DNA from: Paramoeba atlantica
Taxonomy: Eukaryota; Discosea
Direction: 5' to 3'
DNA: 64,000 bases
NCBI GenBank assembly: GCA_977017575.1
Contig: CDRNVI010000083.1
Location: 124,001 to 188,000 of the forward strand
Below are positions 39,570 through 48,851 of this stretch, piece by piece. Each line of letters starts with the position of its first letter. The stretch's first letter is position 1. The position numbers and the translations under genes are program-made. Below the pieces are notes generated by a model that was not told where the DNA came from, searched no databases, and saw only the letters and a list, made by a program, of their open reading frames with translations.

Positions 39570-39588
39570 GGCGCCGCTTCGCGGCGCC
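39570..39588. repeat. GC-rich hairpin motif GGCGCCGCTTCGCGGCGCC
   Basis: Eight base pairs with a three-base loop. A perfect second copy is at 40808-40826. Close variants occur at about 11041, 12098, 23333, 23525, 33656, 35877, 40277 and 42403, always inside or beside a TIR element. Confidence 0.9.
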
Positions 39589-40153
39589 GTGTCGGTTCAT
39601 GGATGAACTACGAATTATATCCTTTGTGAGGTTTGAAAATGCAATCAAGAATTTGAATTTCTTGTTTAAAGTGTTAAACAATGTTTGATTTCGGCGTTGG
39701 TGCCGTCGATGTTATGGAAGGATGTATTTTACAGAAACTGAGTGTGTTGCTATGCCCTGACCAGCATGTTTATGAACTGACAAGCGTGTTTATGAAGTCA
39801 GTGATGATGTATCTTTATCATTTGAGTCCGTCTCCAACTTTTGTCTAGCCACCAAATGTTCATGCTTGAAGAAGAACGATTTTTACAAGGGAAAAACAAG
39901 GTTAACTCAATTAATGCACGTAAAAAAACCCAAGTAAACGAAAACAAGTATGAATCGATAAAATTGTATTTTATGGTTACTAACATGTATCTATTTGCTG
40001 TTACTGCGCCTCTCATAAGTAATTATAATTATAACTAATATAATTTGCAAAAAAAATATTTTTTGTGTGAAATAATGCTTCACTTTCACCAAACTTTTTC
40101 GAGGATAGGACTTATAAATTATAATTTCGGTGCACAAAATTATAATTTATAAG

Positions 40154-40904
40154 TACCGTCCCCCCTATTTAGTGTTTAGTAGAATTGGGCAAATTTAAAC
40201 ACTAAGTAGGGGAGAGGAAAGATCAATGAAAAAGATATGAAAAACAGATAAAAAATGAAAAAATGAGCGGAAAAAAACGCTTTGCGGCGCCGTGTTCGTT
40301 GATACCGAAACTACACTCGAAAACTTTCGAAACGAACCAGCTGATGTTCTCCGCGTTTCGGGCTCCATGAAATCCTCCACACTATTTCAAGAGTTCTAAT
40401 CTTTCGTTTAGTCTTGCACAGCTTGTTAAGCAGCCTCTTGATAATTGCATCCTTGGCATTGATTTTTTTTCCAAGGACTTGAATTGTTCGTCACTGAAAT
40501 TAATTGTCATCTGAAATTAATTGTGGAACGGGTGCTTCCTTTTCAGGGGACAAAGAGTCAAGGCTGATATAGTCATCAGCTCCGCGCGATACATCGGAGT
40601 TAAGACCCTTTATTTCCCCTACAGCTTCTAAAAGCTTGGTGTCTAACCCAGGCGACAATGGTCCATTTCCTTGCGCTTCGGCACTATTTTTTCGGTGTTC
40701 TCTGTGGTAATCTGAGTATGCCTAAAAAGAAATAAACTAAAAACGAGTTTCGCAGCTCTTTCAAGGTTGGTCCCATTTTGCGTGAACGGGGTTGTACAAA
40801 AAAATTCGGCGCCGCTTCGCGGCGCCAATTTCTGCGAAGCCTTGAAATTAAACACTAAATAGGGGGGGCAAGGTACTAAATAGTAAATAGGGAGGGGGAC
40901 GGTA
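40154..40904. mobile_element. Nested 750-bp MITE of the TACCGTCCCCC family
   Basis: The left TACCGTCCCCCCTATTTAGT and right TAGGGAGGGGGACGGTA ends are bordered by TA. Its subterminal sequences (AACACTAAGTAGGGGAGAG, the AAAACAGATAAAAAATGAAA phrase, the GC hairpin) match those of the host element, so it is a deletion derivative inserted into its own relative. The inside has no convincing gene. Confidence 0.75.
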
Positions 40905-40946
40905 ATTATAAATACGAATTTCAGGTCTCCAAAGATGAAAATATAA

Positions 40947-41729
40947 TTACTTATGGGAGAAAGAGTATCTCTTTACACTGGGGAATACACTGGAGATATT
41001 TTCTGCTGGTAGGCAAGGTTCCCAGTCCTCACGAAGTTGTTTACGAGTAATTATGCTGCCGCTTACCGCAAAGAGTTCGCGATACAAATTGTTCACGACG
41101 TGAAGCCCACAATTGTTATCACCCGGTACTTGTTGTGGGCACTCTGTATATAAAATCGTAAACGACTGTGGGCGATCATCAACGTATTTCGCGTAGCTCT
41201 CTTTAAACTTGTTCAAATTGTCTTTAGCGGCGCATGTCCCCATCGCTCGAAAACTGTCGAAGACACAAATGTAGTGCCCCACGACCTGTAACAATACAAA
41301 ATGATAAGCGAAGTGGAGGCAAGCGAATATCCTCTTTGGGAAGGATTGCAAACGAGGCAAAACCTCATCCCGCATCAGCTTACCTGTTTTCCACACGCAC
41401 CACAATTCGGTGTCCTCATCCGCCGTCTTGGACTTGTATAGATCAAGCACCTTCGATGTCAAGACGTCAACAGTGTGACCACATATCATTGTCCCGCGTC
41501 GTCGTAGTGGACGCCATCGATCACGTGACGCTTTCTTAGAATCATCGGCCGAAGAAATAACGATTGCAGAATCAGGAGATAAAGCAACCGGAGTATCTTG
41601 GTTCAGGGAAGGTTTTGTAGAATTGATAGCTGGGGAACTTTTAGTGGAGTCGATGGCAGCTTTGAGTAAACTTCTTCCTAGCTCAGGAGTAATCGGCATT
41701 TTCACAGGAACTCTTCGTGGAGGGACCAT
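40947..41729 (-). CDS. Ulp1-like cysteine protease (C48 type)
   Basis: This 260-residue frame has the complete papain-like Ulp1 catalytic set in the right order: H143 in AYHFVLLQVVG, D158 in YICVFDSF, Gln in CPQQVPG (199/200) and C207 in DNNCGLHVVNNLY. Ulp1 proteases cleave SUMO or similar modifiers, and related domains are often carried by DNA transposons. The frame starts 27 bases inside the preceding gene; Met11 at 41699 lies just after that gene's stop and may be the true start. The N-terminal 80 residues are Ser/Pro-rich and unstructured. It lies within the 39444-42490 element, so it is probably not a host gene although it is in host orientation. Confidence 0.8.
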   Translation of the reverse strand: MVPPRRVPVKMPITPELGRSLLKAAIDSTKSSPAINSTKPSLNQDTPVALSPDSAIVISSADDSKKASRDRWRPLRRRGTMICGHTVDVLTSKVLDLYKSKTADEDTELWCVWKTGKLMRDEVLPRLQSFPKRIFACLHFAYHFVLLQVVGHYICVFDSFRAMGTCAAKDNLNKFKESYAKYVDDRPQSFTILYTECPQQVPGDNNCGLHVVNNLYRELFAVSGSIITRKQLREDWEPCLPAENISSVFPSVKRYSFSHK

Positions 41730-42295
41730 GCAGTTATCCTGGCGGTTAGATCCGTAGGTGCAATGCAGCGCTTTCTACCAAAGCGCTGCCAAGACCAGCC
41801 AAAGGAGTACTTAAATTTTTTGTATATTCGTTCCTTAGATTTATTAGACAACGGTTTGCCCGAGTCGCTACGAAATACACCTTCTTTGTCCATTAGCTCA
41901 AACAACACGGATTTGGTTTTAGACAAGTGCTCTGACCACAGTCTTTCTAGCTCTTCTTGTACCTTTCGTTCCGCCCCTCTTCTTTCCGAATTAGCGTTCC
42001 TTTCTCTTTTTAGAGAACTCCCACCACGGTTTACTCGTTCTTGATAAACTTGAGAACCGATTCGCTTGATCTGATAAATACACTGCTCTGTCGCTTTATA
42101 CTTCTTTGATAGTGACTTTGCACTCTCGCTCGATCTGCTAATCGTCAGCTTGTCTTGCATTGAAAGACTGGCTTTAGTGTGTGGCAATGCTTCTTCGAGG
42201 AAAGACGTCACATCAACATTTGAGGTAATCTGGTTAGTCAATGAACCAACCCGAGGGAGTGGTTGTCTTGACCTGCACCAGCCAGAAAGGTCCAA
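41702..42295 (-). CDS. Basic helix-turn-helix protein of the TIR element
   Basis: This 197-residue frame lies directly upstream of the protease gene and overlaps its longest frame. Residues about 60-125 are strongly charged and coiled-coil-like (ERNANSERRGAERKVQEELE). Residues about 135-197 look like a CENP-B/pogo-type or Myb-like DNA-binding end: an FELMDKEGVF segment, then a predicted helix around KSKERIYKKFKYSFGWSWQRF and a closing IAPTDLTARITAW. This family assignment is weak. A role in recognising the element ends is plausible. Confidence 0.55.
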   Translation of the reverse strand: MDLSGWCRSRQPLPRVGSLTNQITSNVDVTSFLEEALPHTKASLSMQDKLTISRSSESAKSLSKKYKATEQCIYQIKRIGSQVYQERVNRGGSSLKRERNANSERRGAERKVQEELERLWSEHLSKTKSVLFELMDKEGVFRSDSGKPLSNKSKERIYKKFKYSFGWSWQRFGRKRCIAPTDLTARITAWSLHEEFL

Positions 42296-42490
42296 TCGAC
42301 ATACAAAGAGGAATATATCAAGGAAAAGAAATCTTTTTCACTTCTATTTCGAATGGGTAGATTAAATTAGACGAAATCGAATATTATAGGAAAAAAAAAA
42401 TCGGCGCCGCTTCGCGGGGCCAATCTCTACGAACCTTTGAACACTAAATAGCGGGGGCAAGGTACTAAATAGTAAATAGGGGGGACGGTA

Positions 42491-44098
42491 ATTGTAAATT
42501 AATTGTGGTAATTTATTAATAGTAAATTAATTAATTAACTGCTAAGGTGTGAATAGTGGGTGATTTCCAATAGTGGGTGATTTTTAATTCAGATCACCCA
42601 CTCTTGGACAAAGGGGTTTTACGAACGCATTCAAAATTTCTCTTTTCTCGCAAGTCTTTCGACAAATTGTTCTAGTTTTTCTACTGAAAACCCCCGAAGG
42701 CCCCTGACATGCAGACGCCCACCCCCTACGCCATATACGCCTCCTGTTGAGGCTCCCGAGCTAATCTCTCTTACTGGGGGATCTCTTACTGGGGGTATAA
42801 GGTAGTAGGAAAATCGTTGTGACATTTCTCGTCATCTTCGAAATCGCATGCAAAATGACTTTTGATGTCAGAGTACACTTCTACACCGATATCACATGAG
42901 TTATCACCTAATCCGCGTCTTCTGACTTACCTTACTACTGTCTTTCATCCGAAACATTCGAAAAAAATACACCGAAAAAAGTTGTAATTAGCTTTTTTGA
43001 CCCCTACCTGGCTAGGGGGGGTAGGGGGTTGCTCGAGTGAAAGGGACCTCGGATTCGGAACGGTTGGGTCGAAAAACGGTGGTATACCAAATATTTCCAA
43101 AATTGGAAAAAATACAAGACCTGTAGGGGGGGGGGTAAAGGACGCTGATCACCACTGTAACACTTCCCTGCGCTCGATTTTGAAAAGCAAAAAAGTTGGA
43201 AAAAAATTCGCGACGTATGCCCGCCCCTGGACCCCCCATTTTTCTTAATTTTGTTTTTCAGCTTTGGACCACCGGAGCACCTTTTTTTCTTCTATCTATA
43301 TACCGGTGAAACGGTTATTAAGGATAAAAGTAATTAAGGAAGAACGGATTTAAAAACTAATTATTGCCTTAATTAAAGTGGCGCTGATAAAAGCCGAAAA
43401 CAGTTCTTATTTAAATATTGTCGTTTGTAGCATAAATATCACATTTCTGCTAAAAGTGCTCAATTTCTGATCATTTTTCATGTTTTTCGAACTTTTCTAG
43501 ACGAGCTTCGCCTATTTCGCCAACCTTTACGGTCTTCAACCAGTTCAACGTGTGAGAGAAAAGCTAAAACGATCATTGAAAGGAGAAGTCTGAGACGGAT
43601 TCATGAAATTAATTTTTCCCAATCTTTCCTCCAAAATAACAGAAAATTAATTATTGCCTTAATTAAAGCTGCCTTAATTACCCTTAATTGAAGTTTCTAC
43701 GGGATATCTTCTTCTATCTATCTATATTTATATTACTGTGTTCCTCTTTATATTTTCACTGTTTTTGTTCTCATGACTCTCGAATACTCATGAGGAGGCG
43801 AATTCAATGCTAAAGTAAAGGTTAGTGTGTGAGGGGGGTTGTTTGGGCAAGTCAGAGTCTTCAAGAAAGGCACGACTCCGATTCATAACTGAGAAGTGTA
43901 ATGGATCATTAGGGGTTCAAGAGCAAATCCCGGTGGTATATGTTCTTTTGGATGTCACATTGTTTTGTGCGGAAACCGTCTTATGTTCGTAGTTTTAATT
44001 TTCTTTGGAATTCGTTGATTTTTAGTTACTTTTAAGATTTTTTTTGAAATGTGCGCAAACTTCGTTCAATCTGACCGAATAATGGATGAGAATAAAAA
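42491..44098. other. Gap filled with element fragments
   Basis: 42560-42810 is the right half of the C-tract MITE (CTCTCTTACTGGGGG). 43005-43140 is a solo end of the 37024 family, with ACCTCGGATTCGGAACGGTT and a G tract. 43160-43300 belongs to the TGGACCACCGGAGC family. 43316-43700 holds AATTATTGCCTTAATTAAAG twice. 43733-43770 is a fragment of the TACTGTGTTCC family. No gene is visible. Confidence 0.55.
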
Positions 44099-45344
44099 CT
44101 CGCTTTCGCGGAAACTTTAATAAAGCAAAATAAACTTTATTTAATAAAGTCTTCTTTTGCGAATAAAGTTACTATACAGTACTTTATTGACTTTATTTTA
44201 CTATGAAACTTTAAAAAACTTTATTTTTTCAAAAAAAGCGACAGAATACGGCTGCCTAGTGGAACAGTGGACTTTACTGACGGGTGGCGTGGTAAAAAAT
44301 CTGGCGGGGCAAAAAGCCATTTTGCGTAGACTTTCCCAAGGTCTAGAATTTCATTTGTGTTGGCCATACGCATGATGGCTCCCATACAAATTTGCAACGA
44401 ATGAACGAAGCAAACGGTGTAGGCGATTCCGTTTTCTTCTGCAGTCATGATCAAGCTCTTCCTTGATTCCTGCTCCGGCATCTGACACTAGGTGCGTAGC
44501 AAAAATTCTCTCGGAACGAAGTTCCACTAAAACTTGTTCAAGTAAACTTTTGAAGGAGGGGGCATCAATGGAGAACATTGGCTTAATAGTCCAACACATT
44601 GATGTGCCTTTGCACACTAGGGTCACGGCACACATTGTACGATGATGGATCGTTGAAGTATCCATACATACGCTCACATCTGAAAATTTGAAACCGAATT
44701 CGATGCATGTCTTTGTTCGCGCTTGCCCCGCGTACTCTATAATTAGGTCGTTCATTTTTTCTCTTCGAGGCGGAGTGGGGCATAAACCTCGCATGATTTT
44801 ATTTCGAAAAAGCGGATGCTCAAGAGCTGAGGTTGGGATCCCACACTGTGATTTCCAGATAACCATATCTTTATGATGAAGCAATCTTATCTACAATGGA
44901 GCATCTCTGACAATGAAGGCAAAGAGTGATCCCAAAGAGTGATCCTCAAAGACAATGAAGCATTTTTGAGATGAAGCAGCCTGTGGCGATATATTAATGG
45001 TTGGGTTTTCACGGCGGCGCTTTTCTTGTTGTTCCCTAGCCCAGACGTCGTAACTTTTACCATGTTTTAGCAGGTGTTTTTCTGGGGCCATATAGTCGGT
45101 CTGCAGACCTCTGGCGATCAAAAAGCGTTTACGTCCACCTTCAGGACACAACTTACACTCTGCTACTTGTTTGCCTCCTTCAGCGCTCTTCATTTCAACG
45201 AAAAATTCCTTGCAGAACTTTCCACGGGTGAGTTTATCCTTAAAAAGTGAAAGGGAAAAATAAAGTAAAATAAAGTTTTTTTTTAAGAAAATAAAGTTAC
45301 TATAAAGTACTTTATTTAAAGTTTTAAAGTTTCCGCGAACCCTG
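44099..45344. mobile_element. hAT-like element with decayed transposase
   Basis: The right end, read inward, is CAGGGTTCGCGGAAACTTTA, a typical hAT terminus. The left end has the diverged counterpart TTCGCGGAAACTTTAATAAA. AATAAAGTTACTATA(C/A)AGTACTTTAT recurs inverted near both ends. The inside encodes BED and hAT-type fragments on the minus strand. An 8-bp target duplication cannot be seen. Confidence 0.68.
44221..45193 (-). pseudogene. hAT transposase relic with BED-like finger
   Basis: The 45193-44891 frame has CKLC and H..H spacing near its start (ECKLCPEGG, then LKHGKSYDVW), as in BED fingers of hAT transposases. The 44884-44351 frame has SVCMDTSTIHHRTMCAVTLV, the beginning of the hAT RNase H-like core with its Asp, then ATHLVSDAGAG, the second acidic strand. 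The 44481-44221 frame has YTVCFVHSLQICMGAIM, the C.H..QL-type helix. Three frames are needed and the C-terminal dimerisation domain is missing. Confidence 0.65.
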
Positions 45345-45792
45345 CTTTTCCCAACGAATCGTGAAGATTTTAGATGAGTGATCGCTTCTGTACTGTAGGG
45401 TCGAAAAACTAAAAGGGGAGCAACGCAATGTATTTTTTGAGGACTTTAAAGAGTTTTCCAACGCGTGTGAAAATTGTGTTGGAGAAAAAAGTTGGAAATT
45501 GTGGATACTAACTTTTTTTTGTTCCAGAAAAAAAACTTGCCCTTTCTACGGTATTTAGGAAAATGCCTATACCCGGAAACTACGTAAAACGCAATGTCAC
45601 ATGACATGTAGCTCTGCGAGGGCTCTCGAATGCGGTGCTACTTTCCAAAACTGGCTGAGTTTTACGAATTTTGACCCCCCATATTTTCGTGCACCCCTTG
45701 TATAAGAGGAAGTCGTAAAACGGCAATGTAAGTGCGGTCAACAGCCTGGGTGCCATACACTTCAGCAATAAAAATTGAGCAATGCTCTAAAA
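45345..45792. other. 3' flank of COA5 with a repeat fragment
   Basis: 45605-45705 resembles 36095-36260 (CTCTGCGAG.GCTCTC, then TTTGACCCCCCATATTTTCGTGCACCCC). There is no gene. Confidence 0.45.
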
Positions 45793-46080
45793 TTATGAAA
45801 TCCCCCTTTCTTCATCCATTTCACGTTGAATTCGCTCTGCTCTCTCTGAGGTCTTTTTCTGATCCTCTGTCATCACGTCGTATGGGTTTCCTCGGAGACG
45901 ATATTTCGGATTGTTCGCATTTAGTTTACATATCACCCAATTTTTGCGTTCCAAAAAGCATTCTGGAGCCGATATACATTCCTCCAGATCTTGCTTCTCT
46001 GTGTAACACTGACTTTGTATGATACATTTCATAAAAGATTCTTTGGCCTTCCAACACGCTCGTTTTGTTTCAGGCATCAA
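45793..46080 (-). CDS. Cytochrome c oxidase assembly factor 5 (PET191/COA5 family)
   Basis: This 95-residue protein has the family's cysteine pattern: KRACWKAKESFMKCIIQSQC, then EECI, PECFLERKNWVICK and finally YRLRGNPYD. The spacing between the Cys pairs and the terminal R(F/L)RG match PET191. The protein acts in the mitochondrial intermembrane space in complex IV assembly, as a twin-Cys helical protein with no presequence, as here. Two Mets start it (46080 and 46077). The C-terminal 25 residues are charged and longer than in animals. It is the most transposon-proximal member of the dense array. Confidence 0.9.
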   Translation of the reverse strand: MMPETKRACWKAKESFMKCIIQSQCYTEKQDLEECISAPECFLERKNWVICKLNANNPKYRLRGNPYDVMTEDQKKTSERAERIQREMDEERGIS

Positions 46081-47378
46081 AGTGAAGGCATGTACAGTAA
46101 AAAGGACTGGACGAATAATTCTTCAGGTTAGTCTATAAAAAAGGGAGTAAAAAAGTAAAAAAATGGTAATTGCCTATTCATATTTTACCTAAAAAAGATA
46201 TTACGTTGGTTGTATAAAGTCATTAGAGTGCTGCTCTACCCTCTATTATGAAAAGAAGTAAAAAACGTAGAAGGTAAAAAAGAAATATAGAAGGTAAAAA
46301 ATGTTAGAAAAACACGCTTTTTTATTAAACTTCGTGGAGGCCCTGCACTGCAGGGAGATAATATTTCTTTTCAAAGAGAATCTGCTACATCTGTTGCTTC
46401 GCATTTTCCTCGCCCCTTTATGCCTGGATTCCATAAAACCAGTTTCGTCATGTCATTCGGTGAAACTCGTGGCCGTCATGGCAGTAATAATCGACCCAAT
46501 CTTGTATGTCAATCTTGCATGGTGTAGCCGAATCTTGCACGGAGCGGGACAGCTGCCCACCTTCTGAAACGAGACAACAGTATGGATTTTCATGCCCAGC
46601 TGGCCACCTCCTGAAAATGTGATCAGCTGACTACCCTACGAAAAAGTAGCCAGTTGACCAACCCCTTGAGAACAAGATGAAGAAGGACACCGGTTGCCCC
46701 AGCTGGCCACTTTTTCAGAGGGTGGTCAGCTGACCACTTTTTCGTGGGGTAGGGCACGAAGCGGAAGTTATTTTGGGCGAAAGTATGAAGGGGAGCGCTA
46801 ATTCATCGTCTGGAGTATAAGGATGACACTACTATCTATTGCTTCACCCACGATTCGATGAATAAGAGCCCGCGTTTGTGAACAGTGCATTTAACCGAGT
46901 AAACTGCCGGTGACCCAAATATTTTTTTTTATTTTTAAAATCATGCCCCCCGCGTTTAAGCGCACCTCGTTTTCCGTGAAAAGTGCGCTTAAACGGGGGG
47001 GGTCTGACCGGGTGCGCTTAAGGGGAGAGGGGACAGTACATCAAAATTAATTGCGAATAACAAAAAAATGCGAGTACTATCCGTACAGTTGGTTTAAGGG
47101 AGTTAGATGCTCACCGTATCTCCACCAATTTAGGTACTGAATCCAAACAAGATAATGATGTGAGACAAGACAACGATGCCCAAATAATCGCAAACAGAGA
47201 AAATAAACTGTTAGAAAATAGTGGATATTCATGAAATTTATTCATATAAACATGTTTTTATGATAAAAACATATTTTCACTCGCGTTTTTATTCGCCAAA
47301 CACTACTCATTAGATATGATGAATCACATCCTTAGATGGCCCCTTTCCCCCAAAATAAAAAGCTTTTTTGAATTAAAC
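46081..47378. other. Gap with small palindromes and a MITE fragment
   Basis: 46203-46250 is a diverged part of the GGTTGTATAA..CTCTACCCTC hairpin family. 46588-46753 contains paired CCCTACGAAAAAGTAGCCAG and CTGACCACTTTTTCGTGGGG and several CAGCTGGCCAC words. 46943-47037 is a MITE fragment listed separately. No gene is visible. Confidence 0.5.
46943..47037. mobile_element. Partial MITE of the GTTTAAGCGCAC family
   Basis: CGTTTAAGCGCACCTCGTTT to GGGGACAGTA matches 35804-35970 without the GC-hairpin part. The left TACTGTCCC end is missing. Confidence 0.8.
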
Positions 47379-48611
47379 TTAACTTGCAGCAGAGTCTTGT
47401 ACCACCGTACGAAGCTGTCGAATCCACTGCTGCAACTGATCCCGTGTACCTTGCAGATCTACCCCGCCGCTGGCTTCAAATCGTCGAGCCACCACCGTTT
47501 TACGCACCTCATCCATACAGTGCGAGCCACGATGAAACACAGCCTCACGTATCACTTTGTGTCCCATCACGGTCTCATATGCCGTGTCAACGGGAATCTC
47601 ACACTTCCCGGTGAGACGCTCAGCAAGCTCCACGACATTCCACTCATTACGCCCACTGGTGCGCAATAATTCCGCCACCCCCAAATCCCGGGCCAACATG
47701 TCCAGCCCGGCTACTGGGAGAAAACCCCAAAGCAGTGCGGGGCGTGAGGGTTTCGCCACGGATTCCAGCCCGGGGCATTCCTCCAGGTAGCGCTCCCACC
47801 CCCCGTAGTCCCCGCACAGGATCATGTGCCGCAGTACCGTGAGCGCGGAGTGCACCCCGTCGTGTGTTGTGTTATTCGTCCCTCCCGCAGGGGTCACACC
47901 CCGACTCACCACCACCTCCGAGGCCCCGGAGTGTACCAACGCGTGGAGTGGGGCCACGGCGAACCGGCGCTGGGTGACGTACTCACGGAGCAACGACGGC
48001 AGCAGCTCACGCAGCACGTGACACAGCAGCCGGTACTCGTCGGTGGTACATCCTGTGAAGAGACCAAGGTGGGGGGTGGGAGGGGTCTCGGTGAGGGGGG
48101 GGAGGGGGTCGTGGGGGGTCTCGGGACTGCGGTAGGGGTTGGCGTGACAGAAGCAACGTAGGTAACTCCAGCACAGCGCCAGGCGTGCTTCGGGTGCCCA
48201 GCGGGGACTGATTGGAGAGGTGGAATTAGGATCGGTGTCGGTTCGAGAGGCTCGGGGGGGAGGGGCCTGGCCTCGTACCTCCCCTTTCAAAAGTGAACTC
48301 AGCCACGCTCGTAGTGCAGGGCGACGTGCAGGGATTGTGTCACATGGTAAGGCTCGAGAAGGGTGAAACAGTGTCGCGGCTAGAGAGTTGCCCGTGGCGT
48401 CGTCGCTTAACAAACTGTTCAACGTGTCTTTATTAAGTAATGCAGGGGGTAGAATTAGAGTAAGCGTTGTTTTGTCTTCCGCCGAGAGGCTTGAGTCTCC
48501 GAGAAGCGTCTGAGTGCGCTTTTGCAGCTGGGTGAAAGGAACACCTTCATGGATTCCTGGAGTGTATTCACAAATAGTTTGCTGCAATTCTGCAAGAAGT
48601 TCAGCAGACAT
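47379..48611 (-). CDS. Hypothetical protein, 410 residues
   Basis: I do not recognise this protein. The N-terminal 105 residues are Leu-rich and helical. Residues about 115-175 are Pro/Thr-rich and disordered. The rest is helical with a Cys-poor, globular look (LLCHVLRELLPSLLREYV, then GFLPVAGLDMLARDLGVAEL). The long frame, GC-rich third positions and place in the host array make it a real gene. There is no signal peptide or membrane span, so it is probably cytosolic or nuclear. Confidence 0.75.
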   Translation of the reverse strand: MSAELLAELQQTICEYTPGIHEGVPFTQLQKRTQTLLGDSSLSAEDKTTLTLILPPALLNKDTLNSLLSDDATGNSLAATLFHPSRALPCDTIPARRPALRAWLSSLLKGEVRGQAPPPRASRTDTDPNSTSPISPRWAPEARLALCWSYLRCFCHANPYRSPETPHDPLPPLTETPPTPHLGLFTGCTTDEYRLLCHVLRELLPSLLREYVTQRRFAVAPLHALVHSGASEVVVSRGVTPAGGTNNTTHDGVHSALTVLRHMILCGDYGGWERYLEECPGLESVAKPSRPALLWGFLPVAGLDMLARDLGVAELLRTSGRNEWNVVELAERLTGKCEIPVDTAYETVMGHKVIREAVFHRGSHCMDEVRKTVVARRFEASGGVDLQGTRDQLQQWIRQLRTVVQDSAAS

Positions 48612-48851
48612 TAAAAATTGAACCGTTTATGGTAAATATGCTGTTTAAGAACAATTTAATCCACTGGAAAACTACGAATCCTGCTTCTTGTATCGCCCTG
48701 GCGTTGAACTGTAATAATTCAACGCTAGGCCGACACATAAGTAAAACATAATCATAATTCACCTCCCAGCTTAATTCCCCTTTAAACGAGTTTGAAGCCA
48801 GCGACATCTGTTGCATGCTTGAAGAAAGCACCCCGATAATCACTGAGCCCT
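48612..48851 (-). other. Possible C-terminal remains of the LRR gene
   Basis: A minus-strand frame (48843-48601) has SLASNSFKGELSW, which fits one more LRR unit, then a hydrophobic segment FVVFQWIKLFLNSIF that could be a membrane anchor. It follows the stop at 48852 and overlaps the next gene by about 11 bases. This is weak evidence that the LRR gene was once longer. Confidence 0.3.

Larger units (their letters stand above)
39444..42490. mobile_element. 3-kb TIR element carrying an HTH gene and a Ulp1-type protease gene
   Basis: The left end TACCGTCCCCCCTTATTTAG is matched by the right end CTAAATAGTAAATAGGGGGG plus GACGGTA, with TA at each border. Next to the ends lie the TTTAAACACTAAGTAGGGG phrase and the GC hairpin. 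A shorter relative with the same ends (40154-40904) is nested inside. The two coding frames on the minus strand are the only candidates for element functions. No DDE transposase is recognisable, so either the HTH protein is a novel mobility factor or the element depends on another one. Confidence 0.72.
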
